Of a DNA stretch of 8,669 nt, positions 1 to 6,869 are shown in pieces. Each line of letters opens with the position of its first letter. Within the stretch, counting starts at the first letter, position 1. Under the pieces are notes generated by a model that was given only the letters and a program-made list of their open reading frames with translations, had not been told where the DNA came from and searched no databases. The DNA is from an uncultured Collinsella sp. (GTDB lineage: Bacteria; Actinomycetota; Coriobacteriia; Coriobacteriales; Coriobacteriaceae). A program made the translations under genes and the position numbers. The stretch is from assembly GCA_958403395.1 (NCBI GenBank), contig CATXXF010000061.1, positions 1 through 8,669 of the forward strand. The letters run 5' to 3'.

Positions 1-97
1 ACGAGCGGGGGCTCCTATCTTTTTAGTGCCCTCGGATTGGGTCATAGTGTCTGTCCGCGCCAAAACATTGGCGTTACCTTTGCTGTTGGTAATGACT
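1..97. other. Intergenic stretch with two small tandem hairpins
   Basis: No credible gene is visible here. Two short stem-loops lie back to back: CGCCAA(58-63)/TTGGCG(68-73) with an AACA loop, and TTACC(74-78)/GGTAA(88-92). They run directly into the larger inverted repeat that begins at about 98. The stretch at 4-23 (GAGC/GCTC followed by CTATCTTTTT) could be the tail of a terminator for a gene to the left, but the stem is only 4 bp and the rest would lie outside the window. Confidence 0.35.
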
Positions 98-256
98 TAG
101 TCGTTGGGGACGTTCTTAAATGACTAGTTGAAAGGGACACTCTTGCCGGCGCTTGGGGACAGTCCCTAAGTGCCGGCAGATTGGGACACTCCTTTGCAAG
201 GTGGCGCTGAAGACTGTCCCTAACGACCAGTCGTTTAAGAACGTCCCCAACGACCG
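98..256. repeat. Large imperfect inverted repeat with nested hairpin (REP/MITE-like)
   Basis: The outer arms are 100-128 and 226-254, which pair at 27 of 29 positions. Inside lies a second hairpin with a continuous 16-bp stem (144-159 with 163-178, two G-U pairs, loop CAG). Short direct repeats also occur: GGGACACTC at 134-142 and 183-191, and GTCCCTAA at 162-169 and 216-223. The core TTGGGGACGTTC recurs on the same strand near 6661. No reading frame of coding quality crosses the region. This architecture is typical of dispersed palindromic repeats mobilised by or derived from Y1-type transposases, but that link is inference. Confidence 0.7.
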
Positions 257-296
257 GCTCGGGAACCTGATCCTAATGCACTAGTTTCTGTCGAGT

Positions 297-325
297 CGGT
301 GCTTCTTGCGGGTTGCCCGTATAAT
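297..325 (+). promoter_or_regulatory. Probable tgt promoter
   Basis: A perfect -10 hexamer TATAAT lies at 320-325, 37 nt upstream of the tgt start codon. The hexamer at the expected -35 distance (297-302, CGGTGC) is poor, so the -35 assignment is weak. Transcription would begin near 332, leaving a leader of about 30 nt with the AAGGAG ribosome binding site at 348-353. Confidence 0.45.
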
Positions 326-362
326 GGTTTGCGTATGAACCGCAACCAAGGAGTTCCAGTTT

Positions 363-1502
<1,140 letters not shown>

Positions 1503-1733
1503 GGGCGGCGCGGGCGCTTGCAGGCACTCGCGCGATGCCGAGACCGCGTGCCAATCGACCGCGCGCAGCCGTCGCCGGGCATCGCATTCGCCGGCGTCGG
1601 TTGCGCGACCGCTGACCGATAGCTTGCAAGCACTTGATGCATCGTGGGTACCATACCGAATAGTTGATGTACGGGCGGGTGTTTGGCGCATGGCGTCGAC
1701 CCCGCCCGTTTCTATTTTCGATAGGAGTACCCC
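1503..1733 (+). other. Structured intergenic region between tgt and the LOG gene
   Basis: This 231-nt gap is GC-rich and full of short complementary segments, for example GCGATGCC(1532-1539)/GGCATCGC(1578-1585) and the palindrome GCTTGCAAGC(1622-1631). No gene is apparent. Promoter candidates for the downstream gene, such as TTGATG at 1634-1639 or TTGCAA at 1624-1629, lack a convincing -10. The final part contains the terminator-like hairpin listed separately. Confidence 0.4.
1671..1718 (+). terminator. Terminator-like hairpin directly upstream of the LOG-family gene
   Basis: ACGGGCGGG (1671-1679) pairs perfectly with CCCGCCCGT (1701-1709) around a 21-nt loop and is followed by TTTCTATTTT. 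It could terminate tgt. However, it ends only about 16 nt before the start codon and leaves no room for a promoter between itself and the ribosome binding site at 1723-1727. It may therefore instead be a leader attenuator, or a 5'-end stabilising hairpin if transcription starts just before it. Confidence 0.5.
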
Positions 1734-2492
1734 ATGATTAAGAATGAGAACGTCGAGGGCGAGCCTGCCTACGACGAGACGTACCGCCGCGGTCCCGTGG
1801 TCATGCGCGGCCCCATGATTCCTAAGGACAACACCTACGCCAACCTGCTGGCGCCCGAGGATTCGACCGACTGGCTGCACGCCGATCCGTGGCGCGTACT
1901 GCGCATCCAAGCCGAGTTTGTCGATGGCTTTGGCGCACTTGCCGAGTTAGGGCCTGCGGTGACCATCTTCGGTAGTGCCCGCACGCCCAAGACGGACCCG
2001 GCCTACAAGGCGGCGCGCATGGTCGGCCGTAAGATTGCCCAGCGCGGCGTGGCGGTTATCACCGGTGGCGGCCCCGGCATCATGGAAGCGGCCAACAAGG
2101 GGGCGGCGAGCGTCAACGGCAAGTCAGTTGGTTTGGGCATTGAGCTGCCGCACGAGCAGGGGCTCAACAAATACGTGAACCTCGGTATGGACTTCCGCTA
2201 CTTCTTTGTGCGCAAGACCATGTTCGTCAAGTACAGTTCGGGCGCTATTGTGTTTCCCGGCGGGTTTGGCACGCTCGACGAGATGTTCGAGGTGCTCACG
2301 CTGGTGCAGACGCATAAGGTCAAGCGCATGCCGCTTGTACTGGTAGGCAGCGAGTACTGGCAGGGCCTATTCGACTGGCTTAACGGCCCGGTGATGGACG
2401 CCGGTATGATTAGCCCGCTCGATCCCGAGCTCGTACACATCACCGACGACATCAATGAGGCCGTCGACATCGCCCTGAGCGGGCTGATGTAG
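1734..2492 (+). CDS. LOG/TIGR00730-family Rossmann-fold nucleotide phosphoribohydrolase
   Basis: Proteins of the LOG (lysine decarboxylase-like) family hydrolyse the N-glycosidic bond of purine or cytokinin nucleoside 5'-monophosphates, releasing base and ribose 5-phosphate. The diagnostic motifs are GGGPGIMEAAN at residues 111-121 and PGGFGTLDE at 175-183, plus the RYFFVRKTMFVKYS helix at about 155-168, which carries the basic residues lining the phosphate pocket. At 252 aa it has an N-terminal extension of about 50 residues compared with compact plant and bacterial LOGs, as in the longer TIGR00730 subgroup. The start is supported by AGGAG at 1723-1727, 6 nt upstream. The true substrate in this organism is unknown; in bacteria the role may be nucleotide salvage or housekeeping rather than hormone synthesis. 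Old annotations as lysine decarboxylase are wrong for this family. Confidence 0.9.
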   Translation: MIKNENVEGEPAYDETYRRGPVVMRGPMIPKDNTYANLLAPEDSTDWLHADPWRVLRIQAEFVDGFGALAELGPAVTIFGSARTPKTDPAYKAARMVGRKIAQRGVAVITGGGPGIMEAANKGAASVNGKSVGLGIELPHEQGLNKYVNLGMDFRYFFVRKTMFVKYSSGAIVFPGGFGTLDEMFEVLTLVQTHKVKRMPLVLVGSEYWQGLFDWLNGPVMDAGMISPLDPELVHITDDINEAVDIALSGLM

Positions 2493-2522
2493 ATCAATCG
2501 TGCCCACGCGACATGAATACGC

Positions 2523-2558
2523 ATGGCAATCTGATGTTATTTAACATCAGATTGCCAT
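2523..2558. promoter_or_regulatory. Perfect 17-bp-arm palindrome upstream of the TA operon (operator or terminator)
   Basis: The arms 2523-2539 and 2542-2558 are exact reverse complements separated by TT. The site lies about 30 nt after the LOG-family stop and 47 nt before the antitoxin start, just ahead of the best -10-like hexamer (TATACT, 2569-2574). RelB/DinJ antitoxins repress their own operon by binding palindromes at the promoter, so an operator is plausible. The AT-rich stem followed by TTTATATT could also work as a weak terminator for the LOG-family gene. The two roles are not exclusive. Confidence 0.55.
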
Positions 2559-2605
2559 TTATATTGGGTATACTGGTGTAAAAGACGAGGGCGAGGAGGT
2601 CGCAA

Positions 2606-2905
2606 ATGTCTACAGCAACAGTTAAGCCTACGACGGTTCGAATCGAAGAGGGGCTCAAGGAGCAGGCGACTGAGTTCTTGGATTCGGTCGGCCTCAGCCT
2701 CAATTCCTATCTCAATCTTGCCGTTCGGCAGCTGGTAAATCAGCGAAAGATTCCTTTTGAGATTGTAGGAAGGGCGGAGGTGCCCAACGAGGCGACGAGA
2801 CGCGCCATGGTGATTGCCGAGGCTCATGAGTTGGGGATTCTGCCAGACGACAGCCCGTCATTCAATAACGCTGATGAGCTTATATCGTTCCTCGATGAGG
2901 GCTAG
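2606..2905 (+). CDS. dinJ: RelB/DinJ-family antitoxin
   Basis: This 99-aa protein is the antitoxin of a type II toxin-antitoxin pair. Residues 8-46 (TTVRIEEGLKEQATEFLDSVGLSLNSYLNLAVRQLV) have the ribbon-helix-helix pattern of RelB/DinJ: a short beta strand with alternating residues, then two helices around G-L-S-L-N. This part dimerises and binds DNA. The C-terminal half (about 50-99) is acidic and should wrap the toxin and block its active site. AGGAGG at 2594-2599 lies 6 nt before the ATG. The stop is separated from the toxin ATG by only 2 nt, so the pair is co-transcribed and probably translationally coupled. Autoregulation through the palindrome at 2523-2558 is expected for the family but not shown. 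Base composition is visibly less GC-rich than the flanking genes, which suggests horizontal acquisition. Confidence 0.88.
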   Translation: MSTATVKPTTVRIEEGLKEQATEFLDSVGLSLNSYLNLAVRQLVNQRKIPFEIVGRAEVPNEATRRAMVIAEAHELGILPDDSPSFNNADELISFLDEG

Positions 2906-2907
2906 CG

Positions 2908-3216
2908 ATGTTTGAGATTAAAGTCGAGGCTCAGTTTAAGGCGGATTACAAACGGACGATGCGCATCCATCCGCAGCTAAAAAGTGAGTTTAAAGCGGCG
3001 GTTGCAGAGCTTGTGGCTCATGGGTCACTTCCGGCGGAGTATGGCGCCCACGAGCTCTCAAACCCGGGCGGAAACTACAACGGCCACATCGATTTCCACC
3101 TATCCGATGGTTTGGTCGATGTGGTCGTTCTGTACTTGCCGCATAAGACTAATCCTGTGATCCGACTGGTCAGAATGGGCTCGCATGAGGAACTGTTCCA
3201 GGGTCCGCTGGGCTGA
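2908..3216 (+). CDS. yafQ: YafQ-family mRNA interferase toxin
   Basis: This 102-aa protein resembles the ribosome-dependent RNase YafQ of the RelE/ParE superfamily, which cleaves mRNA in the ribosomal A site and arrests translation. Aligned by eye with E. coli YafQ, the expected catalytic positions are present: H48 (AHEL), H64 and D67 in the HIDFHLSDG segment, and H93 and F97 in the C-terminal GSHEELFQ. The Trp that follows the Asp in the E. coli protein is Gly here. With these residues kept, the toxin looks intact. Its ATG lies 2 nt after the antitoxin stop, and only a weak GAGG is available as ribosome binding site inside the antitoxin end, consistent with coupled and lower expression. ParE- or other RelE-type toxins are less likely because of the YafQ histidine pattern. 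Confidence 0.88.
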   Translation: MFEIKVEAQFKADYKRTMRIHPQLKSEFKAAVAELVAHGSLPAEYGAHELSNPGGNYNGHIDFHLSDGLVDVVVLYLPHKTNPVIRLVRMGSHEELFQGPLG

Positions 3217-3231
3217 TCGCCGATTTCCAAG

Positions 3232-3293
3232 TTGCGGTGGAATAGGGATTGATTTGCGGCTGATAAGCCAAAAAAGTCCCTATTCCACCGCAA
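3232..3293. repeat. Long inverted repeat between convergent genes
   Basis: TTGCGGTGGAATAGGGA (3232-3248) is the exact reverse complement of 3277-3293, giving a 17-bp stem with a 28-nt loop. It occupies almost the whole gap between the toxin stop and the degV-family stop on the opposite strand. Neither strand has a T-tract after the distal arm, so a standard intrinsic terminator is not supported, although the stem could still slow polymerase or protect 3' ends of both transcripts. The first 10 bases with the preceding G (GTTGCGGTGG) recur at 6643-6652. Confidence 0.75.
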
Positions 3294-3308
3294 GCGGTAA
3301 AGGTGCCC

Positions 3309-4169
3309 CTAGTGGATGGGCTGGTAGCGGGGGCAGTAGCTGATGGCGATGGCGTCGACGCCTACATGGGTGGCGATGGTGCAGCCGATGGGGCCGGTGC
3401 CGGCGTCTACGTAGTCCTGGCCCGCGAGCGCCTCGTTGACAAGTTCCTGCTCCTCGGCAGCACCGGTCGTGAGCACGCGAACGCTTGAGCCCGGGTGCTC
3501 GGTCAAAAACTCGAGGCAGTCAGCCATGGTGTTCGCAACGATGCGCTTGGCACCGCGGCCCTTTTTGATGGCCTTGATCTCGCCCGATTTCCACTCCGGC
3601 GAAACGGCCAGGCGAATGTTGAGCATCTGGGTGAGCTGGCCGGCGAGTTTAGGTGCGCGGCCGTTCTTAACGAGGTTCTCGAGCGTGCGGGGAATCAGCA
3701 GCAGGTGGGCGTCGGGCAGCGTCGCGCGGATCTGCGCCTCGGTCTCGTCCAGGCTGTGGCCGTCCTCGCGCATGGCCAGCGCGTACTCCACCAGCAGGCC
3801 CTCGGCACCCGAGCCGGTGCGCGAGTCGATGCAGCGCACGTCGAGCTCGTGTGTTTCGGCCGTCAGGCTGGCGTTGGCATAGCAGGCGGACCACTCGCTG
3901 CACAGCGAGATAAAGATGGCGCTGTCGTGGCCGTCGGCGAGCACGCGGTCAAAGAGTGCCTTGAACTCGCCGGCGCTCGGCTGCGAGGTGTGCGGCAGTT
4001 GCTCGGAACCGGCCATGCGGGCGACGTACTCCTGGGCGGTAATCTGCACCTGGTCGAGCAGGTCCTCGCCCTCGATAATCACATGCAGCGGAATCACGTA
4101 AATGCCGAGCTCTTGGGCGCGGGCGGGGGAGATGTCCGACGTGGAGTCGGTTATGATGGCAAAAGACAT
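3309..4169 (-). CDS. DegV-family fatty-acid-binding protein (FakB-like)
   Basis: DegV/FakB proteins bind one fatty acid in a two-domain EDD fold and, with kinase FakA, present it for phosphorylation and entry into phospholipid synthesis. From the start chosen here the protein is 286 aa, normal for the family. Visible signatures are ITDSTSDIS at residues 5-13, TSQPSAGEF at 61-69, the DSRTGSGAEGLLV segment at 115-127, LENLVKNGR at 163-171, LNIRLAVS at 183-190 and IATHVGVDAIAI at 265-276. The loop at 88-101 (ISLCSEWSACYANA) departs from the common SGLSGTYQSA. The start at 4169 is preferred over an upstream in-frame ATG at 4226 because GAAAGG (4177-4182, minus strand) sits 7 nt before it and the family fold begins there. 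The gene is divergent from the HAD gene; no FakA/DAK partner is in the window. Confidence 0.93.
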   Translation of the reverse strand: MSFAIITDSTSDISPARAQELGIYVIPLHVIIEGEDLLDQVQITAQEYVARMAGSEQLPHTSQPSAGEFKALFDRVLADGHDSAIFISLCSEWSACYANASLTAETHELDVRCIDSRTGSGAEGLLVEYALAMREDGHSLDETEAQIRATLPDAHLLLIPRTLENLVKNGRAPKLAGQLTQMLNIRLAVSPEWKSGEIKAIKKGRGAKRIVANTMADCLEFLTEHPGSSVRVLTTGAAEEQELVNEALAGQDYVDAGTGPIGCTIATHVGVDAIAISYCPRYQPIH

Positions 4170-4204
4170 AATTGCACCTTTCGTTGGGGCGCTTGCGCGC
4201 CGCC

Positions 4205-4277
4205 TTCTGAGAGCAAAGTGCGACAAGTATAGTAGAGTCGTTCCACATTACTAGGTTCAATTGTTGAATAGTCAACA
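4205..4277. promoter_or_regulatory. Divergent promoter region between the DegV-family and HAD genes
   Basis: This AT-richer patch lies between two divergently transcribed genes. On the plus strand TTCTGA(4205-4210)-N17-TATAGT(4228-4233) is a candidate promoter for the HAD gene. Read on the minus strand, the same core gives TATACT (4226-4231) as a -10 for the DegV-family gene, but the -35 at the right distance is poor. TGTTGA(4262-4267)/TCAACA(4272-4277) forms a small dyad that could be an operator. All assignments are by eye and tentative. Confidence 0.3.
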
Positions 4278-4325
4278 GTTTGAAGTGTCGGTGTGGAAAT
4301 CGTCAACTGGGGAAGAGGAATGCCG

Positions 4326-4988
4326 ATGGAGGCGTTGGAGATAGGCAAACGGCCGGTCGTGTTGTTCGATTTTGACGGCACGGTGGCAGATACGGGCCGG
4401 GCAGTGATGACCTCGACGCGCAAGACGCTGGCTGCGCGCGGGTTTTCGGAGGCGCAGATGGGTGATCTGCGCCGTATGATCGGGCCGCCCCTGTGGAAGA
4501 GCTTTCGCGACTTTTACGGCTTTTCCCGCGAGGAGTCGCTTGTGGTGGCCGACGAGTACCGCGCCTTTTTTGATGAGCTGGGGCCGGAGGAGTACCCCGT
4601 GTTCGATGGGGTCCCCGAGCTGCTGGATGGGTTGGCCGCCCAGGGCAAGCGTATGGCCGTGGCGACGTCTCGCATGGAAGCAAAGTGCATTGACATGGTG
4701 CATGAGCTGGGGCTTTCTCAGTTTGAGGCGGTGGTCGGCATGAATCCGCCGCAGGGGCGCGAGACCAAGGTGGATTCGGTCCGCGATGCCCTGGCAGCGC
4801 TTGGGGCGCGCGCCGAGGAGGCCGTGATGATTGGCGATCGCTTTAACGATGTGGAGGGCGCGCACGCAATGGGCGTACCGTGCATTGGTATCTATTCGGG
4901 CGCGGCGGCGCCGGGCGAGCACGAGGCGGCGGGTGCCGATGCAGTGGTGCACTCGGTGGCCGAGCTTGCTAAACTTTTCGCTATCTAA
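4326..4988 (+). CDS. HAD-superfamily hydrolase, phosphoglycolate-phosphatase-like
   Basis: This 220-aa cytosolic phosphatase belongs to HAD subfamily I. Motif I is DFDGTVADTG at residues 15-24 (nucleophile D15, acid/base D17), motif II is the VATSR segment (T114/S115), K148 fits motif III, and motif IV is GDRFND at 170-175 (D171 and D175 for Mg). A helical cap lies at about 25-95. The order and spacing are those of Gph/PGP-type enzymes, but substrate cannot be read from sequence, and pyrophosphatase or sugar-phosphate phosphatase activity is possible. ATG 4326 is chosen because AGAGGA (4314-4319) lies 6 nt upstream; an ATG at 4320 and a GTG at 4293 are in-frame alternatives without a better ribosome binding site. 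The dipeptidase follows 55 nt later in the same direction, probably in the same transcript. Confidence 0.88.
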   Translation: MEALEIGKRPVVLFDFDGTVADTGRAVMTSTRKTLAARGFSEAQMGDLRRMIGPPLWKSFRDFYGFSREESLVVADEYRAFFDELGPEEYPVFDGVPELLDGLAAQGKRMAVATSRMEAKCIDMVHELGLSQFEAVVGMNPPQGRETKVDSVRDALAALGARAEEAVMIGDRFNDVEGAHAMGVPCIGIYSGAAAPGEHEAAGADAVVHSVAELAKLFAI

Positions 4989-5043
4989 TAGACGCAATGT
5001 GAGGGGCGGGCGTACCCGTCGCTCATTGGTAAGGAGGTCGTCC

Positions 5044-6480
5044 ATGAATCAGGTGGAGCAGAGCGTTACCGAGTATGTCGACGAGGTCTGGGAGGACGTC
5101 GTCGCCGATATCGAGCAGCTGGTGAGTTATCCGTCCGTAGCCGTTGCTGCCGATGCGGAGCCTAGCGCGCCGTTTGGCCGCCCGGTTCGTGATGCGCTCG
5201 ATTGCGCGCTCGGCATTGCGCAAAAGCTCGGCTACCAGACGAGCGACGACGAGGGCTATGTGGGCATTGCCGATATCCCGGGTCGCGGCGACAAGCAGCT
5301 CGCGACTATCTGCCACGTGGACGTGGTGCCCGCCGGCCCCGGCTGGAACACCGACCCGTTTGCGATGGAGCGTCGCGAGGGCTGGCTGCTCGGCCGTGGC
5401 GTGATTGATGACAAGGGTCCGGCGGTGTTGTCGCTCTACGCCGGTGCCTACCTGATCAAGCACGGCATTGTGCCGCGCTATACCTTCCGCGCGCTGCTGG
5501 GCTGCGATGAGGAAGTGGGCATGTCCGACGTTCACCATTATCTGGAGAACCACGCAGACCCTGACTTTCTGTTTACGCCCGATGCCGAGTTCCCGGTCTG
5601 CAATGCCGAGAAGGGCCAGTTTGGGGCGACGTTTGTGAGCCCCAAGATCGACGGCGGCCGCATCGTATCGTGGAGCGGCGCCGAGGCGAGCAACGCCATT
5701 CCGTCGCAGTCTATCTGCGAGCTCGCGATTGCCGCTGATGAGCTGCCGGCGCCGGTCGAGAACGCCGACCGCTTGGAGATTACGGCGCTCGATAACGGGC
5801 ACGCGCAGATTTTTGCCCATGGCATTGGCGGTCATGCCTCGATGCCCGAGGGAACGATTAACGCCGTCGGCCTGATCGTGGCGTATCTGCGCGAGGCCGA
5901 GGACGCGTTTGGTGCACGCGACGAGCGCCTGCTGACGCCTGCCGAGCACGAGTTCGTCAAGTTCCTGGCCTTTGTGCATGCGGATGCCTATGGCCGCGGC
6001 CTGGGTATCGATGCGACGAGTCCGGCGTTTGGCCCGCTTACCTGCAACGCTGGCGTCATCCGCGTGGCGGATGGCCATATTGAGCAGGTCATCGACGTCC
6101 GCTTCCCCGATAGCACCAGTGCCGATACCATCCGCGAGCAGCTCGACCCGCTCGTGGGCCGTTTTGGCGTGACGTGCCAGCTGGGTCGCGCTAAGGTGCC
6201 GTTCTCGGTGTCTGCCGACGATCCGGCCGTGAAGGCGCTTATTGATACCTATAACGAGTTTACGGGCAAGCATGCTGAGCCCTTTGCCATGGGCGGTGGC
6301 ACCTATGCGCGCAACTTTGCCCGCGCCGTCTCGTTTGGCCCCGAAGAGACCGGCCTGGAGCTGCCCGAGTGGGGCGGCCAGATGCACGGTCCCAACGAGT
6401 GCGCCAACGAGGAACAGCTCAAGCAGGCGCTCAAGATTTATATCGTGGCGATCCTGCGCCTCAACGAACTTGAACTGTAG
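5044..6480 (+). CDS. M20 family Sapep/PepV-type metal-dependent dipeptidase
   Basis: This predicted cytosolic metallo-dipeptidase (478 aa) hydrolyses dipeptides in the last step of peptide use. Metal-site motifs appear in family order: HVDVVPAG at residues 91-98 (H91 ligand, D93 catalytic), GRGVIDDKGP at 117-126 (bridging Asp), DEEVG at 155-159 (E156 catalytic base, E157 ligand), TPDAEFP at 178-184 (D180) and MHGPNE at 447-452 (H448). The lid/dimerisation-like insert spans about 190-385 and contains GIGGHASMPEG (260-270), with H264 the probable substrate-carboxylate contact. The full set implies an active enzyme. An open frame extends upstream to 4831 inside the HAD gene, but the start at 5044 is clear from AAGGAGG at 5031-5037, 6 nt before the ATG. 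Succinyl-diaminopimelate desuccinylase (DapE) is less likely because the length and large insert match PepV/Sapep. Confidence 0.93.
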   Translation: MNQVEQSVTEYVDEVWEDVVADIEQLVSYPSVAVAADAEPSAPFGRPVRDALDCALGIAQKLGYQTSDDEGYVGIADIPGRGDKQLATICHVDVVPAGPGWNTDPFAMERREGWLLGRGVIDDKGPAVLSLYAGAYLIKHGIVPRYTFRALLGCDEEVGMSDVHHYLENHADPDFLFTPDAEFPVCNAEKGQFGATFVSPKIDGGRIVSWSGAEASNAIPSQSICELAIAADELPAPVENADRLEITALDNGHAQIFAHGIGGHASMPEGTINAVGLIVAYLREAEDAFGARDERLLTPAEHEFVKFLAFVHADAYGRGLGIDATSPAFGPLTCNAGVIRVADGHIEQVIDVRFPDSTSADTIREQLDPLVGRFGVTCQLGRAKVPFSVSADDPAVKALIDTYNEFTGKHAEPFAMGGGTYARNFARAVSFGPEETGLELPEWGGQMHGPNECANEEQLKQALKIYIVAILRLNELEL

Positions 6481-6579
6481 GGCTTCCCCAGGCACCCGAC
6501 CTTGCCCCTCAAACCGTCGCTTGCGTACCAAAATACGCGGCGCTCCTCTTTCGGGGTAATCTCGGGCACCTGGGAAACC
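6481..6579. other. About 100-nt imperfect long hairpin (possible ncRNA or repeat element)
   Basis: The region begins right after the dipeptidase stop and folds along nearly its whole length. The outer stem pairs 6484-6499 with 6562-6576 (13 pairs, two mismatches, one bulged C; GG 6481-6482 can extend it with CC 6578-6579). A second stem, TTGCCCC(6502-6508)/GGGGTAA(6553-6559), has one G-U pair. An apical stem, GCGTA(6523-6527)/TACGC(6534-6538), has a CCAAAA loop. Interruptions spread along the stem fit an RNA more than a young DNA palindrome. It does not carry the conserved SRP RNA tetraloop region. Identity and active strand are unknown; a Coriobacterial dispersed repeat or a 3'-UTR element are both possible. 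Confidence 0.55.
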
Positions 6580-6613
6580 CCTATATCCTGCTTGGATACA
6601 AACTTGCATTACG

Positions 6614-6640
6614 AGCCCGGTGCTTTTGCCCGGGCTTTTT
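6614..6640 (+). terminator. Rho-independent terminator
   Basis: AGCCCGG (6614-6620) pairs perfectly with CCGGGCT (6630-6636) and runs into five T residues (6636-6640). It lies 134 nt after the dipeptidase stop and would end the HAD-dipeptidase transcript, or a separate small transcript containing the long hairpin at 6481-6579. A small hairpin TATCC(6584-6588)/GGATA(6594-6598) precedes it. Confidence 0.8.
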
Positions 6641-6642
6641 CT

Positions 6643-6690
6643 GTTGCGGTGGGGTAGTCATTGGGGACGTTCCTTTGGTGTAAAAGGTGC
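6643..6690 (+). repeat. Copy of dispersed intergenic motif
   Basis: TAGTCATTGGGGACGTTC at 6655-6672 matches 98-115 at 17 of 18 positions, in the same orientation. The adjacent GTTGCGGTGG (6643-6652) matches 3231-3240 exactly. Thus two sequence modules found separately elsewhere in the window lie side by side here, between the terminator and the pstS leader. This marks them as pieces of a dispersed intergenic repeat rather than parts of the pst promoter. Confidence 0.55.
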
Positions 6691-6869
6691 GCCATGTTCG
6701 GCGCTGGATTGTTATCCGTTTGTAAAGGCTGGGCAGAGCTTGCGGTAAGGGTCTATCAATAGCCCGTAAGAAACCGCAGATAAGGCGGTTGTCGCCCGAT
6801 CGGGGTCGTATCTTTCCAAACAGCAAAGCGGGCGGGGTGCCCGCGAGTCGCATGTATGAAAGGAAGATC
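6691..6869 (+). promoter_or_regulatory. pstS leader with alternative hairpins
   Basis: No gene is seen. ACCGC (6773-6777) can pair with upstream GCGGT (6742-6746), enclosing a nested GGG-CTA/TAG-CCC stem at 6749-6765. It can instead pair, within AACCGC, with downstream GCGGTT (6785-6790). The palindrome CCCGATCGGG (6795-6804) and hairpin GCGGGC(6828-6833)/GCCCGC(6839-6844) follow, before the ribosome binding site at 6859-6864. Promoter hexamers and a Pho box could not be placed with confidence, so where the leader transcript starts is unknown. Confidence 0.4.

Noticed and set aside
232..362. preQ1 riboswitch upstream of tgt
   Set aside because: The short leader after the TATAAT box has no visible preQ1 aptamer hairpin or A-rich tail.
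3232..3293. Bidirectional rho-independent terminator
   Set aside because: The distal arm is not followed by a T-tract on either strand; the only T-run lies inside the loop.
3495..4232. 245-codon open frame on the plus strand
   Set aside because: It is antisense to the DegV-family gene, which has family motifs through its whole length and a good ribosome binding site.
4831..5043. N-terminal extension of the dipeptidase
   Set aside because: It overlaps the HAD gene in another frame, is Arg/Ser-rich, and a strong ribosome binding site marks the start at 5044.
6481..6580. Signal recognition particle RNA
   Set aside because: The conserved GGAA-type apical loop and asymmetric internal loop of SRP RNA are missing on both strands.
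5023..6609. 528-codon open frame on the minus strand
   Set aside because: It lies antisense to the dipeptidase, has no recognisable motifs and is rich in His/Arg/Ala, as expected when a GC-rich coding strand is read backwards.
6691..6869. Pho box upstream of pstS
   Set aside because: No convincing pair of direct repeats with PhoB/PhoP-type spacing could be found by eye; it is left unassigned.
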